A stretch of 64,000 nt of DNA from Salipiger marinus (GTDB lineage: Bacteria; Pseudomonadota; Alphaproteobacteria; Rhodobacterales; Rhodobacteraceae): the NCBI RefSeq assembly GCF_900100085.1, contig NZ_FNEJ01000006.1, forward strand, positions 124,001 through 188,000. The letters are read 5' to 3'. Each line of letters starts with the position of its first letter. Positions within the stretch are counted from its first letter, which is position 1. This document shows, one piece after another, positions 51,501-60,520 of the stretch. The notes beneath the pieces were generated by a model. It saw only the letters and a program-made list of their open reading frames with translations, searched no databases and was not told the origin of the DNA. Position numbers and translations under genes: made by a program.

Positions 51501-53725
51501 TCCATCGAACCCTCCGGCATCTGGGCGCGCTGGCGCTGCTGCTGGCGGCGCTGCCCGGTCAGGCGCAGCAGATCCGGCTCGACCCGCTGCCCGATGCGGG
51601 CCCCGCCGAGGTGGAAGAGGCGCGCCCCGTTGTGCCGCAGCAGCCCGCGGGCCCCCGCCTGCATGTGCAGGGCGCCAGCCCCGAGTCGCGCCCCGCCACC
51701 ACCGCCGACGTGCTGCTGCCGCTGCGTGCGCTGGAGCCGCAGCCGGGGCGGGTCACCAGCTACCGCATGGAAGGCGACGCGCCGCAGGCGGGCTTCGTGC
51801 TGTTCCTGCCGCAGGATTTTGACGGAGAGACGCTGCAGATCGCGACGCAAAGCTCCATCAACGTGCTGCCCGACCGCTCGCAGATCCGGGTTTTTGTCAA
51901 TGGCAGGGCCATCGGCACCGCCACGCTGGAAAATTTCGACAGCGTACGCGCCGTGTCGCTGCCGGTGCCGCCGGGTCTGCTGAAGGCCGGGCGCAATCTG
52001 GTCCGGATCGAGGCGCGGCAGACGCATCGCGTATTCTGCGGCGCCGACGCGTCGTTCAGCCTGTGGACCGACATCGTGCTGGACCAGAGCGGCGTGCGTC
52101 TGGGATCGCAGAGCTTTGACACCAATCCGCTGGGCTTTCTGGCCGCCGTGGCCGCACAGGCCGCCCGGGGTCAGGCGCTGCGCGTGCATGGCACCGGAGC
52201 CGCCGACCGCGCCACCACCATCGCCCCGGTGATCGCGCAGGTGGAAGGCGCCTTTGGCGGCACCCCGCCCCGCATCAGCTTCGAGGATTACTATTCGGTC
52301 GGCACCACCCCGCCCGCGCTGGCGCGGGTGGCCGAACTGCCGCTCGGCACCAGCCCGCCCGGCGGCTATGAATTCCGCCGCGGCAGCGATGGCGCCATCG
52401 TGATGGCGGTGGATCCCACCGCCTATGAGCGGCTCGCCGAGGTGCTGGCAGAGGCGGTGCCGCAGAATGGCACGGAACAGGGCCTGCCCGATCTGCCGCT
52501 GGGACGCTACGTCACCTTCGGCGAGCTTGGCTTTGACGGGCTGCAGGGCCATGGCCGCTACATCCGCGAAGGCGCGGAATTCCGGCTGCCCTGGGACTGG
52601 CTGCTCTTGGCCTCGCAGCGGGCAGACTTGGCGCTGAACTACCGCTTCGACACCGGCCTTCCCGAAGGCGCGCTGCTGCTGGTCAAGGTGAACGGCACCA
52701 CGGTGCAGCTGCTGCCGCTGGACGATCCCGAAACCGCGGGCCAGACCCTGCCGCCGCTGCCGATCCGCTTCCGCGCCTCGCTGCTGCAGCCCGGCGTCAA
52801 CCGCGTGGATTTCGAGGCGCTGGTGCCCGGCGATCCGCCCGATCGGGCCTGCGAACCCCGCGCCAATCCGGTGTTCGAGGTGCTGGACAGCACGCAGATC
52901 TTTGTGCCCGACTCGCCGCTGATGTCGCGGCCCGGCCTTGGGCGTACGCTGGCGCATCTGCGTCAGGAAGGCCTGTCGATCAGTGAAAATGCCAAGCAGA
53001 CGCTGCCTGCGGGGCTGCTGCTGCAGCTGGCGGCGGTGTTCCGCGGCCATCAGGGCACCGAACGCGCGCCCTCCGGGCTGGACCCGCAGCTGACGCTGGC
53101 GACCCCCGCCGATCTGGGCCTGATCGAAGGACCGCTTGCCGACCGCTACAGCGCCGATCTCCTGCACGCGCTGACCCGGGTTTCCGCCCCCGCCGTGGCC
53201 ACGGCCCCCGTCGCCGCGTGGGACCGGGTGAACGAAGGCAACTGGCTGTCGGCGCTGCTGCGGCTTGACCGCATCGCGGCGCTGCCCGACCGCCTGCGCG
53301 AGGGCGTCACCTCGATGTGGCGTGGCGACGAACCCGACCTGCCGGAATGGCTGGCCGACCGCAGCGCACAGGCGCTGCTGTTCCAGCCCGACATGTCCCG
53401 CCCCGACCGCGTCTGGCTGGTGGTGGGCCCCCGCGCCATGCCCGAAACCATCGTGGAAAGCCTTGCCGCCACCCATCGCCGGGTCGACGGGCCCAAGGGG
53501 CAGGTGTCGGTGCTGACCGGCGAAGGGATCTGGGACAGCTGGGTTTCTCCGGACCAGCCGCTGCAGCTGCACGAGCCTCTGACGCTGGCCAATGCCCGCG
53601 CCGTGGCCGGAAACTATGCCACCACACGGCCGCAGGACTATGTGCTGGTCTTCATCACCATCACCCTGTGTTCAGCCTTTGTGGCCATGCTGATCGCAAT
53701 CCTCATGCGACGGAGACGACCATGA
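51497..53725 (+). CDS. bcsB: Cellulose synthase periplasmic subunit
   Basis: A 742-residue BcsB. A signal peptide (LGALALLLAALPGQAQQ) leads a periplasmic body of alternating carbohydrate-binding-like and flavodoxin-like domains. The C-terminal helix DYVLVFITITLCSAFVAMLI with an RRRR end anchors it beside BcsA. It guides the glucan and is required for synthesis. ATGA overlaps occur at both ends. Confidence 0.94.
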   Translation: MIHRTLRHLGALALLLAALPGQAQQIRLDPLPDAGPAEVEEARPVVPQQPAGPRLHVQGASPESRPATTADVLLPLRALEPQPGRVTSYRMEGDAPQAGFVLFLPQDFDGETLQIATQSSINVLPDRSQIRVFVNGRAIGTATLENFDSVRAVSLPVPPGLLKAGRNLVRIEARQTHRVFCGADASFSLWTDIVLDQSGVRLGSQSFDTNPLGFLAAVAAQAARGQALRVHGTGAADRATTIAPVIAQVEGAFGGTPPRISFEDYYSVGTTPPALARVAELPLGTSPPGGYEFRRGSDGAIVMAVDPTAYERLAEVLAEAVPQNGTEQGLPDLPLGRYVTFGELGFDGLQGHGRYIREGAEFRLPWDWLLLASQRADLALNYRFDTGLPEGALLLVKVNGTTVQLLPLDDPETAGQTLPPLPIRFRASLLQPGVNRVDFEALVPGDPPDRACEPRANPVFEVLDSTQIFVPDSPLMSRPGLGRTLAHLRQEGLSISENAKQTLPAGLLLQLAAVFRGHQGTERAPSGLDPQLTLATPADLGLIEGPLADRYSADLLHALTRVSAPAVATAPVAAWDRVNEGNWLSALLRLDRIAALPDRLREGVTSMWRGDEPDLPEWLADRSAQALLFQPDMSRPDRVWLVVGPRAMPETIVESLAATHRRVDGPKGQVSVLTGEGIWDSWVSPDQPLQLHEPLTLANARAVAGNYATTRPQDYVLVFITITLCSAFVAMLIAILMRRRRP

Positions 53726-54795
53726 TACGGCGCAACCTGCTGGCCGGTCTTTGCGGACTGGCCGGAGCTTCGGTGTTTGGCGCTGGCGCCCTGCGCGCCC
53801 AGACGGCGGATGACATCAGCAATCTTGGCGACGTCTGGCGCGCATGGAAGGCGGCGCATCTGGCCTCCACCGGGCGGGTGATCGACCGGCTCCAGCAGAA
53901 TTCCAGCCATTCCGAAGGTCAGGGCTATGGGCTGCTGCTGGCGGCGGTCATGGGCGATGCCCGCAGCTTCGAGCAGATGGAAACATGGACCCGCGTCAAT
54001 CTGGCGATCCGCGCCGACACGCTGATGGCGTGGCGCTGGCTGCCCGACACGCCGGAGCGGGTGCCCGATCTCAACAATGCCAGCGACGGCGACCTGTTCC
54101 GGGCTTGGGCGCTGATGAAGGCCGCCGATGCCTTTGGCGTGGCGGAATACCGCGACCGTGCCGCCGCCATCGTGGCCGATCTGGTGACCACCTGCATCGT
54201 CCCCCGGCCCGACCGCATCGGCATGATGCTGATGCTGCCCGCCGCGCAGGGTTTCCAGACCGATGAGGGCTTCATCTACAACCCGTCCTACGCGATGCCG
54301 CTGGCGATGATGGAGCTTGCCAATGCCTTTGACGCGCCCGAACTGGCCTCCGCCGCCGATGGCGCGGTGCAGCTCATGCGCGATCTGGCCTCGGGCGGCG
54401 TGGTGCCCGACTGGGTGCTGCTGACCCCCTCCGGCCCCCGCGCCGCCGAGGGGTTTTCCTTTGACGCAGGCTATGAGGCCGTGCGCGCGCCGCTTTATCT
54501 GGTCTGGTCCGACATGGCCTCGCATCCGGCGGTGGCACGCTATGCGCAGGCGCAGGCCAATCTGCCGCCCGGGCTCGTCGCCACCGTGATCTCCCGTCAG
54601 AGTGGCGGCGTGCTCGCCACGGATGGTGCGGCGGGCTACAATGCCGTTGCAGCCTTGACCGCCTGCGCGGCCTCTGACCAGATCGGGTCGCGCATTCCGC
54701 CTTTTGCGCCGACTGACCCCTACTATCCCGCCACGCTGCATCTGTTCGCCCTTCTGGCACAGATGCACGCCGAACCGAGATGTCTGCCGCTATGA
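53722..54795 (+). CDS. bcsZ: Endo-beta-1,4-glucanase, GH8 (BcsZ type)
   Basis: A 357-residue secreted GH8 cellulase. A signal peptide with an Arg pair (MIRRNLLAGLCGLAGASVFG) is followed by HSEGQGYGLLLAA with the catalytic acid Glu, NNASDGDLFRAWALMKA with the Asp nearby, and FIYNPSYAMPLAMMELA. It trims mis-formed glucan in the periplasm. The Arg-Arg start could signal Tat export, but the pair is not followed by the full Tat motif. ATGA overlaps with bcsB and with the next gene. Confidence 0.94.
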   Translation: MIRRNLLAGLCGLAGASVFGAGALRAQTADDISNLGDVWRAWKAAHLASTGRVIDRLQQNSSHSEGQGYGLLLAAVMGDARSFEQMETWTRVNLAIRADTLMAWRWLPDTPERVPDLNNASDGDLFRAWALMKAADAFGVAEYRDRAAAIVADLVTTCIVPRPDRIGMMLMLPAAQGFQTDEGFIYNPSYAMPLAMMELANAFDAPELASAADGAVQLMRDLASGGVVPDWVLLTPSGPRAAEGFSFDAGYEAVRAPLYLVWSDMASHPAVARYAQAQANLPPGLVATVISRQSGGVLATDGAAGYNAVAALTACAASDQIGSRIPPFAPTDPYYPATLHLFALLAQMHAEPRCLPL

Positions 54796-56246
54796 CCCTG
54801 CTCCGCCTGTTCCGCCCCGCCCTTCTTGTGCTTGCGCTGCTGCCCGCCGGGGCCATGGCGCAGGATCCCGATGAACGCGACCTTCAGGCGCTGCGTTTCT
54901 ACATCAACGAGAACAACGAACAGGCGATCCGGTCGGAACTGCGCCGCCTTCAGGTGCAGTTTCCGGAATGGTCCCCGCCGGACGATCTGTCCAACCTCAA
55001 CCGCGACGTGCCCCCCGGGCTGGTCGACGGCATCTACCAGCTGATCGCCCGCGAGGATTTTGCCGGGGCCCGCGACCGGATCGAGGATGCGACACGCACC
55101 TATCCCAACTGGACGCCCTCCGCCGATCTGCTGCAGACCCTGTCCCTGGCCGAGGCGCAGCGCGAATTCACCGCCGCGGTCGATGCAGGCAATTCTCAGG
55201 CGGCGATCCGCATCGCCCGCGCCACCCCCGCGCTGCTGGTCTGCGAACGGGTGAACAACGCATGGCTGCTGGCCGAACAGTATCAGGCGGTGGGCCAGAC
55301 CGACACCGCGCGCGGCATCTATCGCGGCGTGGCTGACAGCTGCACCACGCCGGACGTGCTGGTGGCGACGCTGGAAAAATCCGCCTCCGTGTCCAATGCC
55401 GCGCAGCTGCAGGAGATGGCCGCGCTGATGCGCAACACCGCCCCCGGCGTCGCCGCACAGATCAACGCCGTGGAAACCCGGCTGCTGGCCGGGCTTGGCG
55501 CCGCCCCCGCGCCCGGTGCCGCGCCCGCCGAGGCTCCCGCTGCCGCAGGCGTTCCCGTCACCGATGCCACCCGGCCCGAAGCGCGGCCCGCCACGCTGGG
55601 CCAGCCGCGCCCCGCCCCGGCACAGGCCCCGGCGTCGCGCACCATGGCAGCCCCTGCGCCCGCAGGCGCTGCACGCGCGGCACCTTCCGGCGGGGGGGCA
55701 GGCTATAACGCGGTGCTGGCCGCCGCGCAGGCCGGGGACTGGCGCCGCTGCCTGTCGCTGGCCACCGGGGCGAAACAGCCCGAGATCGTGTCGCAGCGCG
55801 GCTGGTGCAACTTCAACATCGACCGCCCCATGCAGGCGCTGAAGGATTTCCGCGCCGCCGCCAGTTCCACCCGCGATGGTAACCTGCAGCGCGATTCCCT
55901 GTACGGCATGGCGCTGACCATGCTGCGCATGAACATGGTGGATCAGGCCGCCTCGGTTGCGGCGCAGACCCATTTCACCCCCGAACAGCGGCTGGAGATC
56001 GAGACAGAGATCCTCGACAAGCGCGGTGTCGCCGCCTATGAGCGCGGCGATTACCGCCGCGCCATCGCCTATTTCGACGAGGTGGAACGGCTGACCGGGC
56101 GGATGCGCCGCGATCTGGCCATGCTCAAGGGCTATGCCTATCTGAATTCCGGTCAGCGCGACCGGGCCCGCGCCCTGTTCCAGATGCTGCATGACCAGAT
56201 GGCGACCGCGGAATCCCGCCGGGCGCTGGCGGCGGCGATCCAGTAA
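54792..56246 (+). CDS. TPR protein closing the bcs operon (BcsK-like)
   Basis: About 484 residues, secreted (FRPALLVLALLPAGAMAQ). It has helical TPR-like repeats from residue ~25 to 210 and ~300 to 480, separated by an Ala/Pro linker (~225-300). The second half has typical TPR residues (GVAAYERGDYRRAIAYFDEVERL, GYAYLNSGQRDRARALFQML). It has no C-terminal beta-barrel, so it is not a complete BcsC. It may be the periplasmic scaffold, as with BcsK described for operons of this class. ATG 54792 is chosen since it overlaps the bcsZ stop like the other junctions; ATG 54780 is possible. Confidence 0.8.
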   Translation: MTLLRLFRPALLVLALLPAGAMAQDPDERDLQALRFYINENNEQAIRSELRRLQVQFPEWSPPDDLSNLNRDVPPGLVDGIYQLIAREDFAGARDRIEDATRTYPNWTPSADLLQTLSLAEAQREFTAAVDAGNSQAAIRIARATPALLVCERVNNAWLLAEQYQAVGQTDTARGIYRGVADSCTTPDVLVATLEKSASVSNAAQLQEMAALMRNTAPGVAAQINAVETRLLAGLGAAPAPGAAPAEAPAAAGVPVTDATRPEARPATLGQPRPAPAQAPASRTMAAPAPAGAARAAPSGGGAGYNAVLAAAQAGDWRRCLSLATGAKQPEIVSQRGWCNFNIDRPMQALKDFRAAASSTRDGNLQRDSLYGMALTMLRMNMVDQAASVAAQTHFTPEQRLEIETEILDKRGVAAYERGDYRRAIAYFDEVERLTGRMRRDLAMLKGYAYLNSGQRDRARALFQMLHDQMATAESRRALAAAIQ

Positions 56247-56310
56247 CGCGGGACATCCCCATGACGCGGCCCATGTTCAGCGCAACCACAAAGACAGGGG
56301 CACAGGGCGG

Positions 56311-57919
56311 ATGACATCAGACAAGGCGCCGCTGCGGGTGGCGGTGATCGGGATGGGCCCGCGCGGGCTTGGCGCGCTGGAAGCCTTGGCACGCCAGATG
56401 CCGCAGACCGCGCGCCCCGTCACGGTGGAGGTGTTCGACACCGGCGCGCATCCCGGTGCGGGGCCGAATTTCGACCCCGAGGACAGCCCGCTCTGCCTGC
56501 TGAACACGCCGCTGCGCGCGCTGGATCTGGGCGCACCGCCCGGGGGTCCCGACCGGCTGGCAGGGTTTGCGGAGTGGAGCGGCAGCACCGATCCCGACAG
56601 TTTCCCGGCGCGCAGCCTGCTGGGCGGCTATCTGGCCGCGCGCTTCGATGCGCTGGTCTCCTCCCCGCCGGAGGGGCTGCGCCTTGCGCGGCGCAGCGCA
56701 CAGGTCACGGCGCTCGATCCCGTGCCCGAAGGCTGGCGGCTGCGCGGGCCCGAGGGCGGCTTTGGCCCCTATGACGAGGTGCTGCTGACGCCGGGCCAGC
56801 CTGCAACAGACCCCGATCCGCAGCTTGCGCGCTGGCAGGACCACGCGGAGCGGACCGGCGCCGACCTGCAGCCCGCCTATCCCGCCCGCGCCCTGCTTGC
56901 CGCCGCCGAAAGCTGGGCCGGGCAGACCCTGGCGATCCGCGGACTGGGCCTTTCGACCTTCGACGTGCTGCGCCTGCTGACGCTGGGGCTGGGCGGCAGC
57001 TTTACCGCAGGCGGCTATGTCGCCTCGGGGCGCGAACCCGCGCGGATCCTGCCGTTTTCGCTGAACGGCCATCCACCCGCGCCGAAGCCGCAGACCGCCG
57101 CGCTGGATGCCGCCTTTGACCCGACCGGGCCGGAAAGCGCCGCCTTTGACGCGGCACTGGCCCAAGCGCTGGATCAGGCGCCCCGCGCGGCGCTGGAGCG
57201 GCTCGCCACGGCCCTGCTGCCCCCGGCCCGCCGCATCCTGCGCGCCATGGCCAGCCCCGACCAGCCCGAGCCATGGCTGGAGACGGAACAGCGCGACCCC
57301 GGCGCGCAGGACAGCGGCACCCCGCTGGAGGTGCTGCGCCACGGCATCGCCATGGCAACGGGCACAGCCCCACCCTCGGCGGGTTATGTCATCGGCCAGA
57401 TCTGGCGCAAATGGCAGAACGCGCTGCGCCAAGGCTTCAACCCCGCGCGCTGCGATGCCGCCACCGCCGCCGCGATCCTCGGCTTTGACGAGGGGCTGAA
57501 ACGCTTTTCCTACGGCCCGCCGCTGCGCTCCGCGCAGGAACTGCTGGCGCTGGTCGAAGCCGGGCGTGTCGATCTTTGCGCGGCAGAAGATCCGTCGATC
57601 ACCCTGACCGAGCGCGGCTGGAGCCTGAGCACCGCGCAGGGGGCTGTTCCCGTCCGCGCCATGGTGGATGGGGTGCTGCCCGCGCCGCGGCTTGATGCCG
57701 TGACCGATCCGCTGGTGGCAGGCGGGACAGCTGCGCACGCTCTCCGAGGATCTGGGCGCCGAGACCGCGCCCGACGGGCAGCTGGCCGGCGCTTCGCCGG
57801 GGCTGTGCCTGCTGGGGCGCATGGCGCTTGGCAGCGTGATCGCGGTGGATTCGCTGCATGACTGTTTCGGCGCCGCGACAGATCGCTGGGCCGAAGGGCT
57901 CTGCGCCCGCCACCGCTGA
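56311..57919 (+). pseudogene. FAD/NAD(P)-binding protein with a frameshift near the 3' end
   Basis: The frame from ATG 56311 encodes a protein of the NAD_binding_9 type: LRVAVIGMGPRGLGALEALAR (dinucleotide-binding turn), GAGPNFDPEDSPLCLLNTP, VLLTPGQPATDPD, AIRGLGLSTFDVLRLL. After residue ~470 it becomes an Arg/Gly/Ala-rich tail ending at 57861. In the next frame, from about 57722, it reads [41 protein letters not shown] and ends at 57919, which looks like the true C-terminus. An extra G near 57721 accounts for the shift. Function of the family is not well known. Confidence 0.75.
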
Positions 57920-57999
57920 ACCGGCGCAGCCGTTGCAGCCCGCGCGGCGGCGCCTATATCAGCAACGGGAACCGGCCCGGCAACCAAGGAGAGCGAGCC

Positions 58000-58929
58000 A
58001 TGGGGTATTTCAAGACGGCCCTGCTGATGGCGGCGATGACCGCGCTGTTCATGGGCATCGGCTATCTGCTGGGCGGGGGCGGCGGCGCGCTGATCGCGCT
58101 GGCGGTGGCCGCCGCGATGAACGTCTTCACGTGGTGGAATTCCGACCGCATGGTGCTGCGGATGCACAACGCCCGCCCGGTGGGCGCGCGCGACAGTTTC
58201 GGGCTGAACACGATGGTGGCGGATCTGGCGAAAAACGCAGGCCTGCCCATGCCCGCCGTCTATATCATCGACACGCCGCAGCCCAATGCCTTTGCCACCG
58301 GGCGCAACCCGGCCAATGCCGCCGTGGCGGTGACAACTGGCCTGATGCAGAGCCTGTCGCGCGAAGAACTGGCGGGCGTGGTGGCGCATGAACTGGCGCA
58401 TATCCGCAACCATGACACCGCGATCATGACGGTGACCGCCACCTTTGCCGGGGCGATTTCCATGCTCGCCAACTTTGCGCTGTTCTTTGGCGGCAGCCGC
58501 GAACGGCTGGGGCTGGTCGGCACGCTGGCGATGATGTTCCTTGCCCCCGTCGCGGCGGCGCTGGTGCAGATGGCGATCTCGCGCACGCGGGAATATGCCG
58601 CCGACAAGGCCGGGGCCGAGATCTGCGGCCAGCCGCTGTGGCTCGCCTCGGCGCTGGCGCGGATCCAGCAGGGCGCCGCGCGCATCGACAATGACGCCGC
58701 CGAACGCCATCCCGGCACCGCGCATATGTTCATCATCAACCCGCTGCACGCGCATAAGCGCGACAGCATGTTCGCCACCCACCCCGCCACCGAAAACCGC
58801 ATCGCCGCGCTGCGCGCCATGGCGGGCGAGGCCGCAGAGCAGCCCGCTCCGCGCGAGGTGCGCAGCGCGCCCTCGGGCCTGCCCCGGGTGCCGCGCGGCG
58901 GCTCGCAGCGCAAGGGACCGTGGACCTGA
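58000..58929 (+). CDS. htpX: Protease HtpX
   Basis: A 309-residue inner-membrane zinc metalloprotease. Two N-terminal helices, [14 protein letters not shown] with the HExxH zinc site, two more helices ([41 protein letters not shown] with the third ligand Glu). It removes misfolded membrane proteins. A Gly/Ala tail ends the protein. AAGGAGAG precedes the ATG. Confidence 0.95.
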   Translation: MGYFKTALLMAAMTALFMGIGYLLGGGGGALIALAVAAAMNVFTWWNSDRMVLRMHNARPVGARDSFGLNTMVADLAKNAGLPMPAVYIIDTPQPNAFATGRNPANAAVAVTTGLMQSLSREELAGVVAHELAHIRNHDTAIMTVTATFAGAISMLANFALFFGGSRERLGLVGTLAMMFLAPVAAALVQMAISRTREYAADKAGAEICGQPLWLASALARIQQGAARIDNDAAERHPGTAHMFIINPLHAHKRDSMFATHPATENRIAALRAMAGEAAEQPAPREVRSAPSGLPRVPRGGSQRKGPWT

Positions 58930-59021
58930 CACAGTTTTCCGGCGGACAGGGCTGGACCATGGCGCAGGCTTCGCCATAGTCCGGCCCGACTGGCCATCCC
59001 GGCCCAATCCGGAGGAACATC

Positions 59022-59747
59022 GTGACAGACCCCCATCCCTTCACCGAAGCGCTGCTGACCGCCTACCAGACCCGCACCCGCGTTTCCCCCGAAACCGGCC
59101 TGCCCCAGACCCGGGACGAGGCGCTGGCCGTGCAGGCCGCCGTCAGCGCCGCCCGTGGCGCCGTGGCCGGGTTCAAGGTGGCGGGACAGGGCGACGCGCC
59201 GCCCATCCTTGCCCCCATCGCCGCCTGCGACGTGGTGCAGGAGGGCGGCAGCCGTCCCTTGGGCGACCGTTTCGCGGTGGAAATGGAAATCGGCTTCCGG
59301 CTGGACAAGCCCCTGCCGCAGGACGGCTTTCCCGCCAGCCCGCAGGAGTATTTCACCCCGCATCTGGTGCTGGAACTGGTGGACCAGCGGATCGACGGCG
59401 CGGTGGCCGAACAGCCCCTGCCCCGGCTCGCCGATGCGCAGCTGAACGCCGGTCTGGTGGTCGGCCCGGCGCTGGCGGACTGGGACGGGCGCGATTTCAC
59501 CACGCTGACTTCCCGGCTGCTGGCCAATGGCACGGCGCTGCTGGACGGTGAGGCCACCGTTCCCGGCGGTTCGGCGCTGGCGCATCTGGAACTGCTCTGC
59601 GCCTCTGTGGGCGATCACTGCGGCGGGCTGGTGCCCGGCCAGATCGTCATCACCGGCTCGCTCTGCGGCTGCCCGTGGTTCGACACCCCCACCGACATCG
59701 AGGGCCACGTGGACGGGTTCGGCAGCATCCGCGTGCGTCTGGCCTGA
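59022..59747 (+). CDS. 2-keto-4-pentenoate hydratase-like protein
   Basis: A 241-residue protein of the FAH/MhpD hydratase fold: GFKVAGQGDAPPILAPI with the conserved Lys, FAVEMEIGFRLDKPLP with Glu, VLELVDQRIDG with Glu and Asp, and GQIVITGSLCG near the end. The family adds water to 2-oxopent-4-enoates in aromatic degradation. It starts at GTG after GGAGG. It is convergent with the racemase-like gene, so it probably does not belong to that operon. Confidence 0.85.
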   Translation: MTDPHPFTEALLTAYQTRTRVSPETGLPQTRDEALAVQAAVSAARGAVAGFKVAGQGDAPPILAPIAACDVVQEGGSRPLGDRFAVEMEIGFRLDKPLPQDGFPASPQEYFTPHLVLELVDQRIDGAVAEQPLPRLADAQLNAGLVVGPALADWDGRDFTTLTSRLLANGTALLDGEATVPGGSALAHLELLCASVGDHCGGLVPGQIVITGSLCGCPWFDTPTDIEGHVDGFGSIRVRLA

Positions 59748-59767
59748 GACGGGCCTGACCCGCGCCC

Positions 59768-60520
59768 CTAACCCGCCGCGATGACGCGGCCCAAGGCAGG
59801 GGCAAGCCCGACAGAGGGCTTGCCCACCGGCTTGCAGGCACGCGCGCCAAAGCCCACCCGCAGCGAGGCCAGCGCCAGCGCCTGTGCCGTGGCGGCACAT
59901 ATCGGATCCAGCACCAGCGCGGGCACCTCTCCGGCGATCTCGGGCGCCAGACCCGCCAGCGGCGCGCCGCCAAGGATCACCACATCCGCGCCATCCTCGA
60001 CCACCGCGCGCCGCGCCAGCGCCACCAGATCGGCGCGCAGCAGGTCGCGGGCGCGGCCCACATCGGGCTGATGCGTCTCGGGCGTGCGCACCCCGGTAAA
60101 GCGGGCCGAAAGCCCGGTGGCGGCCACACAGTCGGCATACCAGCGGCGCATGACCGGCGAGAAGGTCACGATGGAAAACCGCTCTCCCATCATCGCGGCG
60201 GAAAGCACGGCGGCCTCGGCCATGCCCACCACCGGCAGGTCGAACAGGTCGCGCGCCCCGGCAAGCCCGGGATCGCCAAAGGCGCCGATGATCACCGCGT
60301 CCATCCCCTGCTGGTGGTCCGCGATCATTTCCAGCGTGATGGCCCCGGCGATCTGCGCCTCGGCGCGGGAGGCGATATAGGGAAAGCCGCGCGGCGCGGT
60401 CAGCGGCACGATCTCGGCCCGGTCCCCCGCCACCTTGCGGGCCAGCGCCGCCATGCTGTCGGTCATGGCGGTGGTCATGTTGGGATTGACGAGAAGCAGG
60501 CGCATGGCGGGCACTTTCAC
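59768..60520 (-). CDS. Asp/Glu/hydantoin racemase superfamily protein
   Basis: A 250-residue protein with the LLLVNPNMTTAMTDSM start of hydantoin/Asp racemases and the FGDPGLAGARDLFDLPVVGMAEAA and VILGGAPLAGLA stretches. The two catalytic Cys expected in this superfamily are replaced (Ala in GAFGDPGL; Ala-Pro in GGAPLAG), so two-base racemisation is doubtful. It starts with GTG overlapping the amidase stop (GTGA); ATG 60505 is the alternative. It is the last gene of the right-hand operon. Confidence 0.82.
   Translation of the reverse strand: MKVPAMRLLLVNPNMTTAMTDSMAALARKVAGDRAEIVPLTAPRGFPYIASRAEAQIAGAITLEMIADHQQGMDAVIIGAFGDPGLAGARDLFDLPVVGMAEAAVLSAAMMGERFSIVTFSPVMRRWYADCVAATGLSARFTGVRTPETHQPDVGRARDLLRADLVALARRAVVEDGADVVILGGAPLAGLAPEIAGEVPALVLDPICAATAQALALASLRVGFGARACKPVGKPSVGLAPALGRVIAAG

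Noticed and set aside
51464-53572. A minus-strand open frame of about 700 codons opposite bcsB
   Set aside because: bcsB is supported by overlaps and domains; the antisense frame has no domain.
56317-59007. A minus-strand open frame of nearly 900 codons opposite the FAD protein and htpX
   Set aside because: It spans two real plus-strand genes and their gap; no family signal.
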